Shown: piece by piece, positions 30,289 through 42,073 of the stretch
Layout: each line of letters begins with the position of its first letter
Numbering within the stretch: position 1 is the stretch's first letter
NCBI GenBank assembly: GCA_037355855.1
Contig: CM074763.1
Span: forward strand, 1,240,001-1,304,000
Length of the DNA: 64,000 bases
Reading direction: 5' to 3'
Source of the DNA: Pseudo-nitzschia pungens
Lineage: Eukaryota; Bacillariophyta; Bacillariophyceae; Bacillariales; Bacillariaceae
The notes under the pieces: model-generated
What the model was told of the DNA's origin: nothing
What the model saw: the letters and a program-made list of their open reading frames with translations, nothing else
Databases searched by the model: none
Position numbers and translations under genes: made by a program

Positions 30289-31935
30289 TCAACAGCAACC
30301 TCCGGTTGATGCTCCCTTCCCACTGGCAGCATCTTCCGTGTCGTACGGGATGGAAGAGCCGCATCCTTCAAAGATTCCGTAGTGATTGTCCCAGGTTCCG
30401 ACGAAATCGAAGTATTCTTTCAATCGCGTATCGTGCAACATCTTGTAGGTGTTGCCGCATACGGGATGTATCTTTCCGGCTTCAAAGTAGTGGTGCTTGT
30501 CCAAAAGCCATCCCGATGGGTACCGATCCATCGCTCCTCCACAACACGATTTCTCCTTGTAGATAACCGCTTGTCCGTAGTCTTCGCAGTGGGGTTCCAA
30601 ATCCAAGTTCCACAACCGATATGTCGCGGAATAAAACTTCAGCGAATCGTTGCCTGATTCGGAAATAACCCGTTCGACCTCCGCGTTCTTCACGGTGATG
30701 GGAGCGTCTTCCACCAACCGTGGATCGGTGAATCCAACCTTGCGGGCCATGTTCTCAAAGTCGTTCCTGCCAAACCAAAAGATAAATAATATCACATTAG
30801 TCGTATAAGCAATATACATGTACAGAAGTATATCTTCGCATGAGACAATTGCATCCTTGATGAAAAAAATGGACATCGCGTGCCATTCACATGCGCAAAC
30901 GTGAACATACACGCACGCACACACACACACACACACACACATACACACACACTCTCTCTGTGTGTCCCTTTCCCTATCCCTGCCTACAATTCATTGATAT
31001 CGACCAAGATCCGAAACGTACCAGTAGAGAGCGCCACTCAGACATTCTCCCCACAAGACTTCATCTTCTTGCAAGGCCTTCGGAACGCGTCGGTTCGCGT
31101 AAACGTCTGAAAAGTACAGCTCACCACCTGGTTTGAGAAGATTGAGACATTCTTTGAGCACTGCTTCCTTGTCGGAGCACAGATTGATGACACAGTTGGA
31201 AATGATGACATCGAACGAACCAGGCTCGAGGTTGAGATCCTTCAAGTCTTCCAGGTATCCCTTTTTGAATTCAACGTTGGCGAATCCGAATTTTTCTGCG
31301 TGATAGTCGAGGTGCTTGTTGGCAACTTCGAGTTGTTCATCGGTCATGTCGACTCCAACAACCTAGCACGAAGGAAAGAAAAAACCACAACGAAACGAAA
31401 CGAAATCACAAAAACACGACGTCAAATCAGAACGACCCGTCGCATGTACCTCCGGCACCATCGTTCGCATTCGAGAACCCCCATTCGACTTTTTCACCCG
31501 TCCATCTTCGTTTCGACATACCTTTCCGGTAGGTCCCACCAACTGACTGGCGATGTAAACGTCTCTTCCGGATCCGCTGCCCAAATCCAGAATGTTTGCC
31601 CCTTCCAAAGGATATTGCGGAAGGCAGAGCCCGCAACCGTAGTATCGGGACACGACTTCGGGATGGATGTTCTTGATGCAATCTTGGATGTATTGCGGTG
31701 GTGCGCCGGCAGTGCAGCATGCATTCGTTTTCAAATCATCGGAGGAGGAAAGTTCCTTGCCGTAGTAGTTGCTCACCGACGCTCGGGTTTCGTCGATGAA
31801 GAGAGCATTGTCCTCCGTGGCCACCAACAACTTCGACGAGAAGGCCGCTTTGCGAACCGGAGAGGCGACAAAGGCCGAAGCAACAGAAGATGCGAGGATC
31901 ACAGCTTCGAGGGACAGTCCAAGAGCGAGTTTCAT
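30289..31935 (-). CDS. arsM: arsenite S-adenosylmethionine methyltransferase, plastid-type presequence
   Basis: Methylates arsenite to mono- and dimethylarsenicals using SAM. Three exons (31935-31522, 31362-31022, 30766-30289), introns of 159 and 255 nt, 410 residues. Another in-frame ATG lies four codons upstream (31947). The N-terminus (MKLALGLSLEAVILASSVASA|FVASPVRKAAF) is a signal peptide with the diatom ASA|F plastid-import signature at residues 19-22 plus a basic, Ser/Ala-rich transit-like stretch. The three ArsM cysteine contexts are kept: NACCTAG, ISNCVINL and GECLSGALYW. SAM motif I is ILDLGSGSGRD, continued across the first intron by VVGVDMT. Motif post-II is VDVIISN-like (FDVIISNCVINL), and motif III is LLKPGGELYFSDVY. 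The C-terminal domain holds further cysteines (SCCGG, VCGN) and ends GGCC. The CA-rich second intron contains a microsatellite. Confidence 0.93.
30909..30956. repeat. (CA)n/(CT)n microsatellite in arsM intron 2
   Basis: About 20 CA units with two interruptions, followed by CTCTCTCTG. Inside the second intron of the arsenite methyltransferase gene. Confidence 0.9.
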
Positions 31936-31947
31936 GTTGGATACCAA

Positions 31948-33796
31948 TACCGTTACGGGAGACCGCTTTGATGATGGGTGTGACGAATTGACAAAGAAAA
32001 TGAAAAAAGTGTGATGAAATAATGGATTGTGGGTAATCTTACCGCGCGCGCGGGACGGTAGGTATAGTTGCGTGCTCTTCTACGGCTCTACGACCTGCCT
32101 ACGGTACGACTGATGATGATTCATGATTATGCATCCAGCAGTCTCAAAATTCGGCATCCGGTGCGGTAAACCTTATTCAGGATCCTGCCGACCCGCGACG
32201 GCTGCGAGGCTCGAACCAGATCATTCGTTTTTCGCAATAAGTAGTAACAGTAAGTTTACGTACGTACGTGTAATAATTGTACATGCTACCCCAATACGCA
32301 GGTTTTAGGTAAGGCACAACCTTACATCGTACCAGTACTGGTACTTCGTAAGGTTAACCTTACTTCTCTTGTGGTGCATTGAGCATGCGAGTTTCGAAGT
32401 TACCGTCTCTCATTAGCGTTCGGGCGTAGGAACCTAAAACATGAATTGCTTGTCGCAATTGTAGCTGAGCCTTACTATTAGTCCACGTAGTAGTTACTAC
32501 GACTAGGAGTAACCTTACAATTACTACCGGTACGTACTTCATAATACTTCTTCCATACTTGTACTCAATAAATCTTACTCAAATACCGTTCATAACACAC
32601 ATCAGACACGGGTTTACGGTAACCTTACTAATACAAGTAAGATTATTCCTAAAAGCAAAATAGTACGCTTTACGTATCGTGTTCAAGCCAATACCGAAGG
32701 CAGAAGATAGTGTTTCATTGGAACTCTGAGAATGAACTCTGCTTTACCTTACTAATACAAGTAAGATTATTCCTAAAAGCAAAATAGTACGCTTTACGTA
32801 TCGTGTTCAAGCCAATACCGAAGGCAGAAGATAGTGTTTCATTGGAACTCTGAGAATGAACTCTGCTTTGACTCATGACAAAGGTGATGGCAAGACCGCC
32901 ATATTACTACTACTACTACTACTACCACCACCATATATATCATGAATCACCACATTCACCATTCCTTAGTCTAGAACAAAAGAAACTTCTTATTATTTTA
33001 ATAACTAAGCTTGTTACTATCATAAGCAACTTCGTTAACAACCGCTTTCATTGCAAACGGCGAACGAGTTATCATAATTACAGTATTTCTTGAAGCCTTT
33101 GTATGATTTACGTGTACCGTACCCGAACTCAGAATGACGCACATCCAACCAAAAAACCGTCACCGAATCAATGGCTTTTTATCCGATCGACATCCAATTA
33201 TTGTCGAAGGAAACCACTCGTAAATCAAATCAAAACTCTCACTTTAGATCCGATTGTTACTACCGAATAACAGGAACGCTTGACAAAAATCACCAGTTTC
33301 GGTCCATTCAATTTCGATCGCTTTCGAAACACTCCCAATTTGTATCCCAAGAAACCCACCACCTCTACTTCATTTTTCATTAGTATCACTGCAGTGCTGT
33401 ACGCGTACTCAGAACAGGAGTATGATTATGATTGCATTCGTTTGCTTTCTTACTGTTTGGAAATGTTCTACTTGCGATGTACAAATTTGTAGCCTACGTC
33501 GTACTACTGTGTCATACTACAACACGTACCGTACTCCTATCACTACTAGCAAAAGTTAATAGAAAATTCTTCCCTTTGCTACGAAGTATGTATTGCATCT
33601 ATCAAACTTTTGATCTATTACCGCTTGATGTCTAGGTTTCTATGGTCTTCGAATCTTGCATGCTGGTAGAACCAATCTTTGTACAAGCCAAGAACACAGT
33701 GAATCGCATCGAGGTCCAAACCGAGGATTGATTCGATCATGACACTTGCAGAGATACGGTGCCCAAGAGGTCGTCGTAGCAGCGTTGTTTTTACTT
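31948..33796. other. intergenic region with duplication and microsatellite
   Basis: No credible gene. Holds dispersed GTAACCTTAC 10-mers (32509, 32619), the 124-bp tandem duplication (32622-32869) and a (TAC)n(CCA)n run (32902-32935). From 33000 to 33790 nothing recognisable. Confidence 0.55.
32622..32869. repeat. perfect 124-bp tandem duplication
   Basis: 32622-32745 and 32746-32869 are identical by eye over all 124 bases, and each begins ACCTTACTAATACAAGTAAG. The preceding bases differ (GGTA versus CTTT), so the unit boundaries are exact. The duplication has not diverged, so it is either very recent or an assembly artefact. Confidence 0.9.
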
Positions 33797-35260
33797 TCAG
33801 AGGAACGAACTAGAACGCCGGGGGCAGAAAGGAAGTGGCTCGTTGTCGATGGTATCGGTGGTGGTCGTGGTGTTTTGTCGTGGTGGCGACCTAAGGTTTT
33901 CAAACACCTGTTGCTGATATCGTAGCATGTCACTGACTTTCGATTCGGAAGCCGTTGATTCACTCCCATCGAACGAGGTGCCTGGAGAGATATCAGAAAA
34001 TGGCTTGGATGTCGCCGGGGCTGAAGATCGCCGCGAACCCTTTCGGTGTTTGGATTTTTTGGTGTTGCTGCTGCCTTTACCTATCCGGCTTTGTTGCAAG
34101 CGCTGCTGTTCCTGTCGCTTCCACGACGCTACCTTCGTTCGCAAAGCGTGGCTGACTTTGTCCCGAGCAGCCACCGTGGAAATTTCTTCCCACATCCCGT
34201 CTTTGTACTTGAGAAATTTCCCTCCCTGGTTGTGAATGATAGCCACGATCTCTTTGGTCATGGTCATCTTTTCCTGTTTGCTAGTTGCCTTTTCGTATTT
34301 CCTGGCGAATCTGTCCAAGACCGCCTGGAAGTGACGGTTACCCTCGTGACTCGCACAGACTCGAGACTGCCCACAGAGAATGTCGTTCATGGTTGGGTGT
34401 TTTACCTGGAACTTGTCTTTGTTTTCATCGTCGTCCTTTACCGGCTTTCTCCGTGACGGAGAGGGTCGTTCTCGCTCTCGCTGTTCGGTTCGTTTCGCAA
34501 TAGCTGTGGTCTCGTCGTCGTATCTGTTCACGTCAAAGAGTTCGTCATTGTTGTGACTTCTCGTCGTCGACGCCTCCAGCCGTTTCTCATCCTCATAAAT
34601 CGTATTTTCCTCAGAAAGTGCTGCCACTATACTGTTGACATTCGTTGTAACGACAAAACCAGGATCGTCGCTCTCGAAAATGTCAAGTGGCTCCTCATCG
34701 AGTGCTACGGAAAGATTCGACGCAGGGTTCCTCTGATTCCAGTTTGGTTGGTTGTGGAGATGGAGATGCCGATGCCGATGCCGATGGCGATTGTGGTGGT
34801 GATGACTGCTTGGGTCGTGAAAGATTGACTCTTGCTGTTGGTGGTGGCGCTGCTGATGTTGTCGATGAGCACTGTTGCGATCGATTCGATCGCTATCGCA
34901 ATGACCATGGTTGCGGTGGTAGCGATCGCGATCGCGATCGAGATTTCGTTGGTGCTGTTGTTGTTCTCGACAGTTGTCAAAGGAGCCTAAAAGGAATCTC
35001 TCTTCCATATCATGGTCGTTCATAGTATTGGCAGGCCTAGTCGCTATCATCATGATTTGTGAAAAATCGAATATTGTACCAGCGAAGTTTTGCCTTTTGG
35101 GTCGTGCGATTAATCGGTGTTTTGTGGGTGGATAGTCTTGGGGTGCGTTGATGACTCTTGTCTTGTTCGGAAGAAAAGAATGCTTCGTATATTTTTGCGA
35201 AGAGAAGATAATCATTGCCTTCTCTGAGAAAGCCCATTTGAAACCGGTACTGACGTGCAT
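33797..35260 (-). CDS. DUF6824-domain protein (diatom family)
   Basis: Single-exon frame of 487 codons from ATG 35260; a later ATG at 35023 (MNDHDMEERFLLG) is equally plausible and would drop an uninformative N-terminus. The conserved domain lies around residues 290-380: NDILCGQSRVCASHEGNRHF, then the helical KEIVAIIHNQGGKFLKYKDG, W-E-E-I and DKVSHALRTKV. This matches the DUF6824 pattern (D-V-L-C-G-R-G.., H-x-G-N-x-x-F, G-G-R-F-L, K-x-S-x-A-L-R) that is expanded in diatoms. Upstream is a long low-complexity stretch rich in His, Arg, Asp and Gln (HHHHNRHRHRHRHLHLH). Downstream is a basic Ser/Lys-rich tail. The family is often discussed as a possible nuclear or DNA-associated domain, but its function is unknown. 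The first residues of the domain read C-G-Q-S-R-V instead of C-G-R-G, a small deviation. Confidence 0.82.
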   Translation of the reverse strand: MHVSTGFKWAFSEKAMIIFSSQKYTKHSFLPNKTRVINAPQDYPPTKHRLIARPKRQNFAGTIFDFSQIMMIATRPANTMNDHDMEERFLLGSFDNCREQQQHQRNLDRDRDRYHRNHGHCDSDRIDRNSAHRQHQQRHHQQQESIFHDPSSHHHHNRHRHRHRHLHLHNQPNWNQRNPASNLSVALDEEPLDIFESDDPGFVVTTNVNSIVAALSEENTIYEDEKRLEASTTRSHNNDELFDVNRYDDETTAIAKRTEQRERERPSPSRRKPVKDDDENKDKFQVKHPTMNDILCGQSRVCASHEGNRHFQAVLDRFARKYEKATSKQEKMTMTKEIVAIIHNQGGKFLKYKDGMWEEISTVAARDKVSHALRTKVASWKRQEQQRLQQSRIGKGSSNTKKSKHRKGSRRSSAPATSKPFSDISPGTSFDGSESTASESKVSDMLRYQQQVFENLRSPPRQNTTTTTDTIDNEPLPFCPRRSSSFL

Positions 35261-37348
35261 TTACTTTTCTTGTGACAAACCGGAGTCAAAAACTCACCTA
35301 ACCGATCTTGTCAACCCTTCACGACTCAAACACAAATCAATTTTCGCACGATCCCCTGATAGTGCCAGCATCCTTCAACAGTAACGAATGAATCGTACTG
35401 TTACATACTTATTGTATTTGAAAGAGCTTATGTTATACGGAAGTGAGAAAAACTTCTCAATGACAAAAATGAGGATAGCCTTGGTTTCTACAAGTGAATT
35501 AGGAAATAGTAACCACGATTCACATACTTTAAAAATAAAGACTCCGTTTCATACCATATACTCATTCTGTTTTTAATTTCTTGTGTGAGGGTATGCAAAT
35601 TCGTTGGGCTTTACAAACTTCCATCTGAAGCACGGTACAAGATTGTGTGCGGTACTTTAGCTTGCTCGTACGTACGAGCAAGAAAGAATAATAGGAAGTA
35701 CGAAGTGGTTGTAATCTCAAAACAAAGTAAATAACCTTACCGTAGTAACAATGCAGCAGCAATGAAATACTGTAATACGATGCAATAATCATGCGGTCCC
35801 TTGGCACTTGTAATCATAACACCGTACTCAAGGAAATGCTCGGAACTCGTCTGGAGAAAAGAACAAAATATGAAAACTCCAAATAGTACCTCCTGCTAGA
35901 CTAGAACGAGGAGGAACTACGCAAGGGTTGGTTAGGATCTGATCACGGTTTTCTTGTTCCTGTCATATTAGCCCCCTCCTTGAAAAAAATGGCTTTGGCT
36001 GGTCTGGTTTCACTGGCAATCATGATACAGAGAAAAGTAAAAAGAAGAACTGCTAATATCTTGGACAACATTCTAGAATAGCATTGTTTTAAAAAAAATG
36101 ATCTTGCTATTCCTACTACTAGTACCAGTATGATACACTTGGACTATCCTTGCTCTATGTTGCTGGTATTCCACTTCATAACTCGTACTAGTATCCAAAA
36201 TTGAATGCTGGTGGATCTTAATGTACCGTAGGGATCTGTACTTGAGCTAGGTACTCGAGCTACATCATACCCTACTACTACTAGTTCTAAGCAGTGTACC
36301 ACAGAACAGCACACTTTTAAAGAAGCATTCAGCAGTGGATTATGCTGTATTCTATGAGCTACGAGGAGTGCCAGGTAAGGTTACAAGTATGCTGTACCAT
36401 ACCATACGCTGTGCTACAAGTGTAAATAAAGGATCCTAATCACATGTGTTGTGGTACGTTCAATTTGTAGTTTAAAAGTTGATGTGTGGCAGTAATGGTT
36501 CCTATGACGATACACGGCTTTGCAGCATTAGTAGTAGTAGCATCTGAAGAGGGGGAGTATCTCCTCCTGTAGTCTCCCCAATTGGCAGCAATCCATCACC
36601 ATGTACTACTCCTGTTGTTGGTGCTGTTTATCTGTGTTCCACACAGAAAATGTATTTGATGTTGGAAGATAGTAGTATCAATGGAAAACTTAATTGAAAT
36701 TGGGTGAAGGAGATTTGATTTTGCTGAGAGTGATCAATGGAGAGAATACTATTTTTTTGTATTCTTTTTCTTTGGCAAAAGTGGGAAAACTACGACTATG
36801 GAAGGTAGCAAGCAATAAACCGTTGAAAATGTGTTCATTATTCTTGTACGTCTTGTGAATCATTCTTGGAGCAATCGTCACAGTCTGACAAGTCCATTTT
36901 GCTTTTTTTGGAACACAAGAAAAACATAGAGTATTTTAATGGAGATGATGATGAAATTATTTTCAATCTGATATTATTACATATCAGTTCTATTTCCGAA
37001 TTTCCAAATTTCCAAATCAGAAGTACAGTAAACCTTAATTGTAGTAAGGTTTACTTGCAAAGTTTGCTGCTGCCACCGGTACCTTACTACCCGTATGCAT
37101 TGTACCGTGCGATGGACGAGTTTCCTAGAAAAGTTGTGTATTGTCATGGTAAGACGACGGGATTAGCGAAATCAAAACCCGTATTGGTATTCCATTGTGC
37201 CCTCTCCGCAAGATGCTTCAAAATTGTGCTCTTTGAGGTCAGAACGAATCTTTTCTCGTTGGAAGAGCTGCAATCGTCTTCGTTCGTAGCAACGGTTATT
37301 CGGACATTTATCTCAAAATTAACTCTTACTGTCATTTGAGCTGGAAGC
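35261..37348. other. intergenic region, no gene recognised
   Basis: About 2.1 kb of AT-rich DNA with many short ACTAGTA/TACTAGT-like words (36100-36300) and one GTAAGGTTAC at 36375. A frame at 36866-37339 lacks an ATG and resembles nothing, so I do not call it. Confidence 0.5.
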
Positions 37349-39046
37349 ATGGGAAATAGACAATCGAAAAAAGCGACAGGAAAATTTGACAACAGTCGTC
37401 ATGGCTGCAACACACCGTTGAAGACGGAGGCCTTGCAGGGCAATCTCGTCAAATCAAATCGGAGCCTCGGCGAAGAATACCGTTTGACTGGAACTCTAGG
37501 AACAGGAACCAGAACGGGTATCAAGAAAGGACATTCGAAAAAATTTACAAAGACAGAGACCAACACGGGTGTGGCAATCAAATTATTCGATGGGCAATCC
37601 TTTAAGCCCAAACAAGATTTCAAGACCGAAGCAGAAATATTGGGTAAATGCGATCATCCAAACATTGTGAAACTTTTCGAAATCACTAAGGTTGACAACA
37701 CACTATCACTTGTTCTTGAACTATGTGATGGCGGATGCATACTGGACCGTCTCCCGTATAAAGAGGATCAAGTGAGTAAAATTGTTCGGCAAGTTTGCTC
37801 GGCGGTTTCGTACATGCACGGGAAGAATATAGTGCACCGAGACATCGAGTGCTCCAACATCATGTATTCGACACAAAGCGAGGACTCTGCGGTAAAATTG
37901 GTTGATTTTGGATCGGCGTGCGAATTGGAGATGATACCAAAACACCCCGGAGCATACAAATTTCTGACGGAGAAAACTGGATCACTCAACGTGATGGCAC
38001 CTGAGGTTATCCGTGGTAAATATGGACCTAAAGCCGACGTCTGGTCGATCGGTGTTGTGGCTTATACTTTGCTGAACAATGGCGAAGCTCCTTTCAAGGG
38101 AACCTCAAAGTAAGTTGCTCTCACAATGGTAATCTACTCTATTAACGAATGGAAGATTCCAATATCGGTTCGTGCCATTCGAATGCGTTTTCAACAATTT
38201 TTGTTTAATTTTCTTTCACGTTCTACGTCTAGGAAAGAACTGGAGCCCAAAATCTTACAAGGTGCCATCAATTACGGCAAATGGGAGCATTCGCAAGAAG
38301 CGAAAGCTTTTTGTCAAAACACTTGCAAAGTAAGTGAAAAACTGAGACTTACAGCAGCTGCAACAATGTACGATCCTTGGATTGCTAGAACAGAGAGAAT
38401 CTCTTTCCAGGTTTTACCGGTTGAGTTAGTAACTAGCTTCAGCTCCTATCGAACAGCTCTTCCGCTGAAACGCATTGCGCTCAATGCGCTGGCAAGGAGG
38501 GTCAAGTCTTCTAAATATCGAGAAGTTTTTGAACGTCTGAACAAATCCCATACTGGGCTTGTGAGTCTCGAAGAATTCATGGAGGGTTTCAAACATTCCG
38601 GGAACTCCGACGCAGAACTTTATGAAATTTACAAGCAACTAGATATCAACAACAATGGTGGTATTACATATACTGAGTTCATTGCTGCGACTCTTGAGGA
38701 AGGGGGTGAGTTGGAAGAGGGCAGGTTGCGCGAAGCATTCGATTTGATTTCGTCAAATGGGCGGTACATCACAAAGAAAGATGTTGAATCAATTATAAGT
38801 GAATCTTTGAAAGATAGGGCCACAACAGAGAAGGTCAAGAATATGGCGGAGTATCAAATGAGAAGGTTTACAAAAAAACACAAGGACGAAAAAATTCGCT
38901 ATGAAGACTTTGCCCAGATGTTCGAACACGGCTTCAAAAACCGGTATAGTATAGATGCAATCACAGAAATGAGTTTAAATGCCAAACAGTTTGCTAGGTT
39001 AACTCAAGAAGAGCAGAGCGCCCACATGAGTTTTATCAGCGAATAG
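37349..39046 (+). CDS. calcium-dependent protein kinase-like (CDPK), atypical catalytic loop
   Basis: Ser/Thr kinase fused to EF-hands. Two exons (37349-38109, 38233-39046), intron 123 nt (GTAAGT...TCTAG), 524 residues. The N-terminus MGNRQSKK is a likely N-myristoylation site. Kinase features: a loose glycine loop (LGTGTRTG, ~50-57), VAIK (Lys78), HRD (163-165), DFG (186-188), APE (217-219) and a typical C-lobe end (EKLRLTAAATMYDPWI). The catalytic-loop lysine is replaced: HRDIECSN has Glu167 where HRDLKPEN has Lys, so phosphotransfer may be weak or altered. After a junction segment come EF-hand 1 (NKSHTGLVSLEE) and a canonical EF-hand 2 (DINNNGGITYTE). Two degenerate hands follow (SSNGRYITKKD; KDEKIRYEDF). 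This fits a CDPK whose calcium lobe has only part of its sites. It converges on the transporter gene downstream. Confidence 0.88.
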
Positions 39047-39578
39047 AAGAGTGGCAAGGATGAATTTACTTTCGTAGAGATCGGTTGAGATTTCGTCGAT
39101 AAGCAAGGGGACTCCAAATCATACCGACGTTCAAAAGCGAAGATGACTTTCTTCCGCAATTTCCACGTTTTCATACCAACCAGAATCGAGAAGTTTCTAG
39201 CAACCTATTGCAGTATTATCGAATGAGAACCATTCTGTTGTGTTCCGTGATATGACTTGTGCGAAGCAATCCTTTGCGAAATATACGCTATGTTGCTGTG
39301 CCAATCATTGAACTCGATAGTGGGCATTGTTGCCAAACGAAAAGTGCTGTGAATGTGGTCAGACTCGCAAATTTAGATCTTTTGCGCCAGAGCACGTGTG
39401 CGGAGGACTGCATCGGACAATCACCAAAACCTATTGCACTTATTCTTCTCTCAGTATAAACCAATTAGTTATGGTGGAAGAACTCTTTCCTTTAGTTTAC
39501 AAAAAAAGAGCACAGTTCTCTCCAGAACTTTGCTTCTCCGTCGGGGTAACATGTAAGATTATACTGCATTACGTTAAT
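39047..39578. other. intergenic region between convergent genes
   Basis: Combined 3' regions of the CDPK-like and transporter genes. Nothing recognisable seen. Confidence 0.5.
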
Positions 39579-40640
39579 TTATTTTGGAAGCATAGTTTTC
39601 ATCTCCGTAGCGCTGCTCGAATTGGCCAAACTATCGCTCTTGTCTTTCTTTTGGATTGGGTTTGAGAAGAAATAAACGGAGATCAAAATAACTGACGCTC
39701 CCACCACAAACTGTCCAGAGATAGCTGTTCCAAAAAGGACAAATGATACAGCTGTAGCAAAGCAAACACTTACTCCCGTTGCCAATCCTTTCAGAACATT
39801 GTCGGCGTACTTGATGACAGCCGCCACCAAAAGACCTCCACCGGCCTGAAGACAAACCAAGACCCACGGCCAAAACGTGAATCCATGAAAGTAGGATAAC
39901 GAGGCCTTTTCAGGGTGTCCACTGTCCATCATTCCTTGAATGATTGCGATAACGACGCTGAAAAAAGCCAACTGAATATTTCTCATCCATACACTGACAG
40001 GCAGTTGTTTTCCACCGCTTGGATTCTTAATAACTTTTTCGAAATAAACACCCGCTAAGGCACTCGACAGACAGGCAACACTGACAGAAATCAAACCAAG
40101 TGCCAGAGATTGATCGGTTTTTGCTCCCTCGCTAGCTTTACCGTCTTGCCGATCTAAGACAACAACGGCCACACCAATGCTCAAGGCCACCAAGCAAACC
40201 CATTGTTGAGGACTATACTTGCGATTCAACATGATGACACTCACAATTGCTGTTGTCACCAATTTTGCTTGGTAGGTCACCTGGAAGAGAGGAGCCGTCA
40301 AGTTTGCCAGAGCAACGTACAGCAATGTGTTTTGAACTAGGTAGAGCAAAGCTGGGATCATGATCTTGAGGGCATCATAAGGTCGGTCGATGATATTATC
40401 TTTAATGGACTTCACTAATCCGCCGTTGGTGCTGACATATTCGAAGACACAACTCAACAAAAGCTTTCCCAATTCCGTAACCACAATCAAGTGATTGACG
40501 ACGTACTGGTCCTCGATGCGAACCCCGGAACGTGTGTAGCGACCAACTAATACGGTTGCTGAGTTTTGTAAGACCATCCCAACCAACAAAATCAACTTGA
40601 AGGTGGATGTGGAGAAAAAATCCACGTTTGCTTGAGACAT
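39579..40640 (-). CDS. nucleotide-sugar transporter, SLC35A-like
   Basis: Single exon, 353 residues, ATG at 40640. Predicted Golgi membrane antiporter that brings a nucleotide sugar into the lumen in exchange for the nucleoside monophosphate. About ten hydrophobic helices. Family signatures of the UDP-galactose/CMP-sialic acid/UDP-GlcNAc group are clear: ALLYLVQNTLLYVALANL, PLFQVTYQAKLVTTA, GVYFEKVIK, WMRNIQLAFFSV and VIKYADNVLKGLATGVSV. The C-terminal cytosolic tail is short and ends LPK. Substrate cannot be assigned from sequence. GDP-fucose is not the default for this subfamily, although a fucose-activating enzyme is encoded elsewhere in the window. Confidence 0.9.
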   Translation of the reverse strand: MSQANVDFFSTSTFKLILLVGMVLQNSATVLVGRYTRSGVRIEDQYVVNHLIVVTELGKLLLSCVFEYVSTNGGLVKSIKDNIIDRPYDALKIMIPALLYLVQNTLLYVALANLTAPLFQVTYQAKLVTTAIVSVIMLNRKYSPQQWVCLVALSIGVAVVVLDRQDGKASEGAKTDQSLALGLISVSVACLSSALAGVYFEKVIKNPSGGKQLPVSVWMRNIQLAFFSVVIAIIQGMMDSGHPEKASLSYFHGFTFWPWVLVCLQAGGGLLVAAVIKYADNVLKGLATGVSVCFATAVSFVLFGTAISGQFVVGASVILISVYFFSNPIQKKDKSDSLANSSSATEMKTMLPK

Positions 40641-42073
40641 GATTGGATGAGTGTTCAGTCTTCTTTCTGTCGAATGCTGGGGGAAAAGGATTTAATAAGG
40701 AGGGCTCGGAGTTTTCTTGTGTCGTATTTTGTTGCGATGATTCACAATCAACACAGTATCTTCTTTAATCTGTGTCCAATGTATTATTTCAATGCCGTTT
40801 TCCAGAGAGCATTTTTTTTCCCCATTGTGACTGACAGATGCATTCAAGCGCTATCATACGTGCATCGTTGTACGGCAGATTTGTTCACGGTAGTGCGTAA
40901 TTTACGCTACAGTGCACTTCAAATAATTGGAGTGTACAAGAAGTGCTGTAGTTGTACGTATTTCTCTTACAAGTACGGCAATGTAAGAACGAGTTTGCAT
41001 GTCATTCCGCACAGGGCGGGTCATGAGTTTTTGGACGAAATTACTTTGGTCATCTTCCGTAGTACGGTATGGACAAAATGTCTGCACGGTAATACGAAGT
41101 AGTAGTACAGTATCAGGACATCATGGTAATCTCACAAACTATTTCTCTTACGTAATTAAGGTTACTGAATGTTTTCAATCACAAGGTTGCGCCACTGTGG
41201 ATTGTGGATCCTTGGTATATGTATTGAGTATGAAATTGGAGCCACTTTCACTGACATCTTAAATTGACAGTATGCTGTTACATGTCGTATGGTATGAAGA
41301 GAAAGAATAATGCGGTGGAAAGAAGTAATAGCTATTATTCTTGTTTACGTGGTATCTTGGTAGATGGGTTGGTGGCTTTCATGATATGATACTCAATACT
41401 GAACCCATTCACATCACACAAAAAGGGTTCCTTTTCTCCCTCTACAACCACATGGTCCACATTTTGCATGTATTTGTTTGATACTGCTGTTAACAGCATA
41501 ACAATCCCATCCACTGTGGTCACTATAAAAAATAGAAATCCAAGCCGGCAAAAAACTGATTGAATCGGTTTTACTAGTAGTAATATTACTATAATATATT
41601 GAATATTCCAAAAGCATTAAGCCGTAAATAGCAAGAAGGATGAAGCATGGCACTTTTGAACACATGCTCATCTGAGAAGTAGCAAATCACAAACACGAGA
41701 TACTCGTTTGATTTTTAGAACTGCGCACGTTGGTTGCTGCACATTGAGAGCGAGGACATGCGAGTAATTTTCTGGACTTTTTCTAGACTAAGTCTAGGAA
41801 CTCTTGTTACTTTCTCACTAGTATTGGTAGCTTCCATTAATGTATGAAAGTGGTATTCCTGCTCCCATACGAATCAGAGTAAAGAGTCGTCCACTTGGCC
41901 CCTACACAAAACCGGCATATGATTCAAATACTAAAAAAGATCAAGGAAGATAATTTGATTGTCGGCATTGGTTGACTCCGTGAAAAGGCATTCGGATCCT
42001 ATTGCATAGTTTCTTAAGGGTAAGGTGGTCAGACAAGATAAAAACCATTTAGCAGGATTTCGTTCCCGACAGT
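40641..42073. other. intergenic region, no gene recognised
   Basis: AT-rich; promoter side of the transporter gene and 3' side of the complex I gene. Short TTACG and TACTAGTA words occur; no gene or larger repeat seen. Confidence 0.5.

Noticed and set aside
30909..30956. CA/CT repeat considered as a regulatory or CRISPR-like array
   Set aside because: Simple microsatellite within an intron. No spaced direct repeats of CRISPR type exist anywhere in the window.
32180..32230. tRNA-like T-arm GGTTCGAGCC on the minus strand
   Set aside because: The flanking bases do not form the 5-bp T stem and no anticodon or acceptor stem can be drawn.
36866..37339. 157-codon plus-strand frame upstream of the CDPK-like gene
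   Set aside because: No ATG start, AT-rich, no domain, and it includes degenerate repeat words; more likely the promoter and leader of the kinase gene.
38331..38409. Possible second intron in the CDPK-like gene (GTAAGT...TTCCAG)
   Set aside because: The segment is in frame and encodes the conserved end of the kinase C-lobe (EKLRLTAAATMYDPWI), so it is exon.
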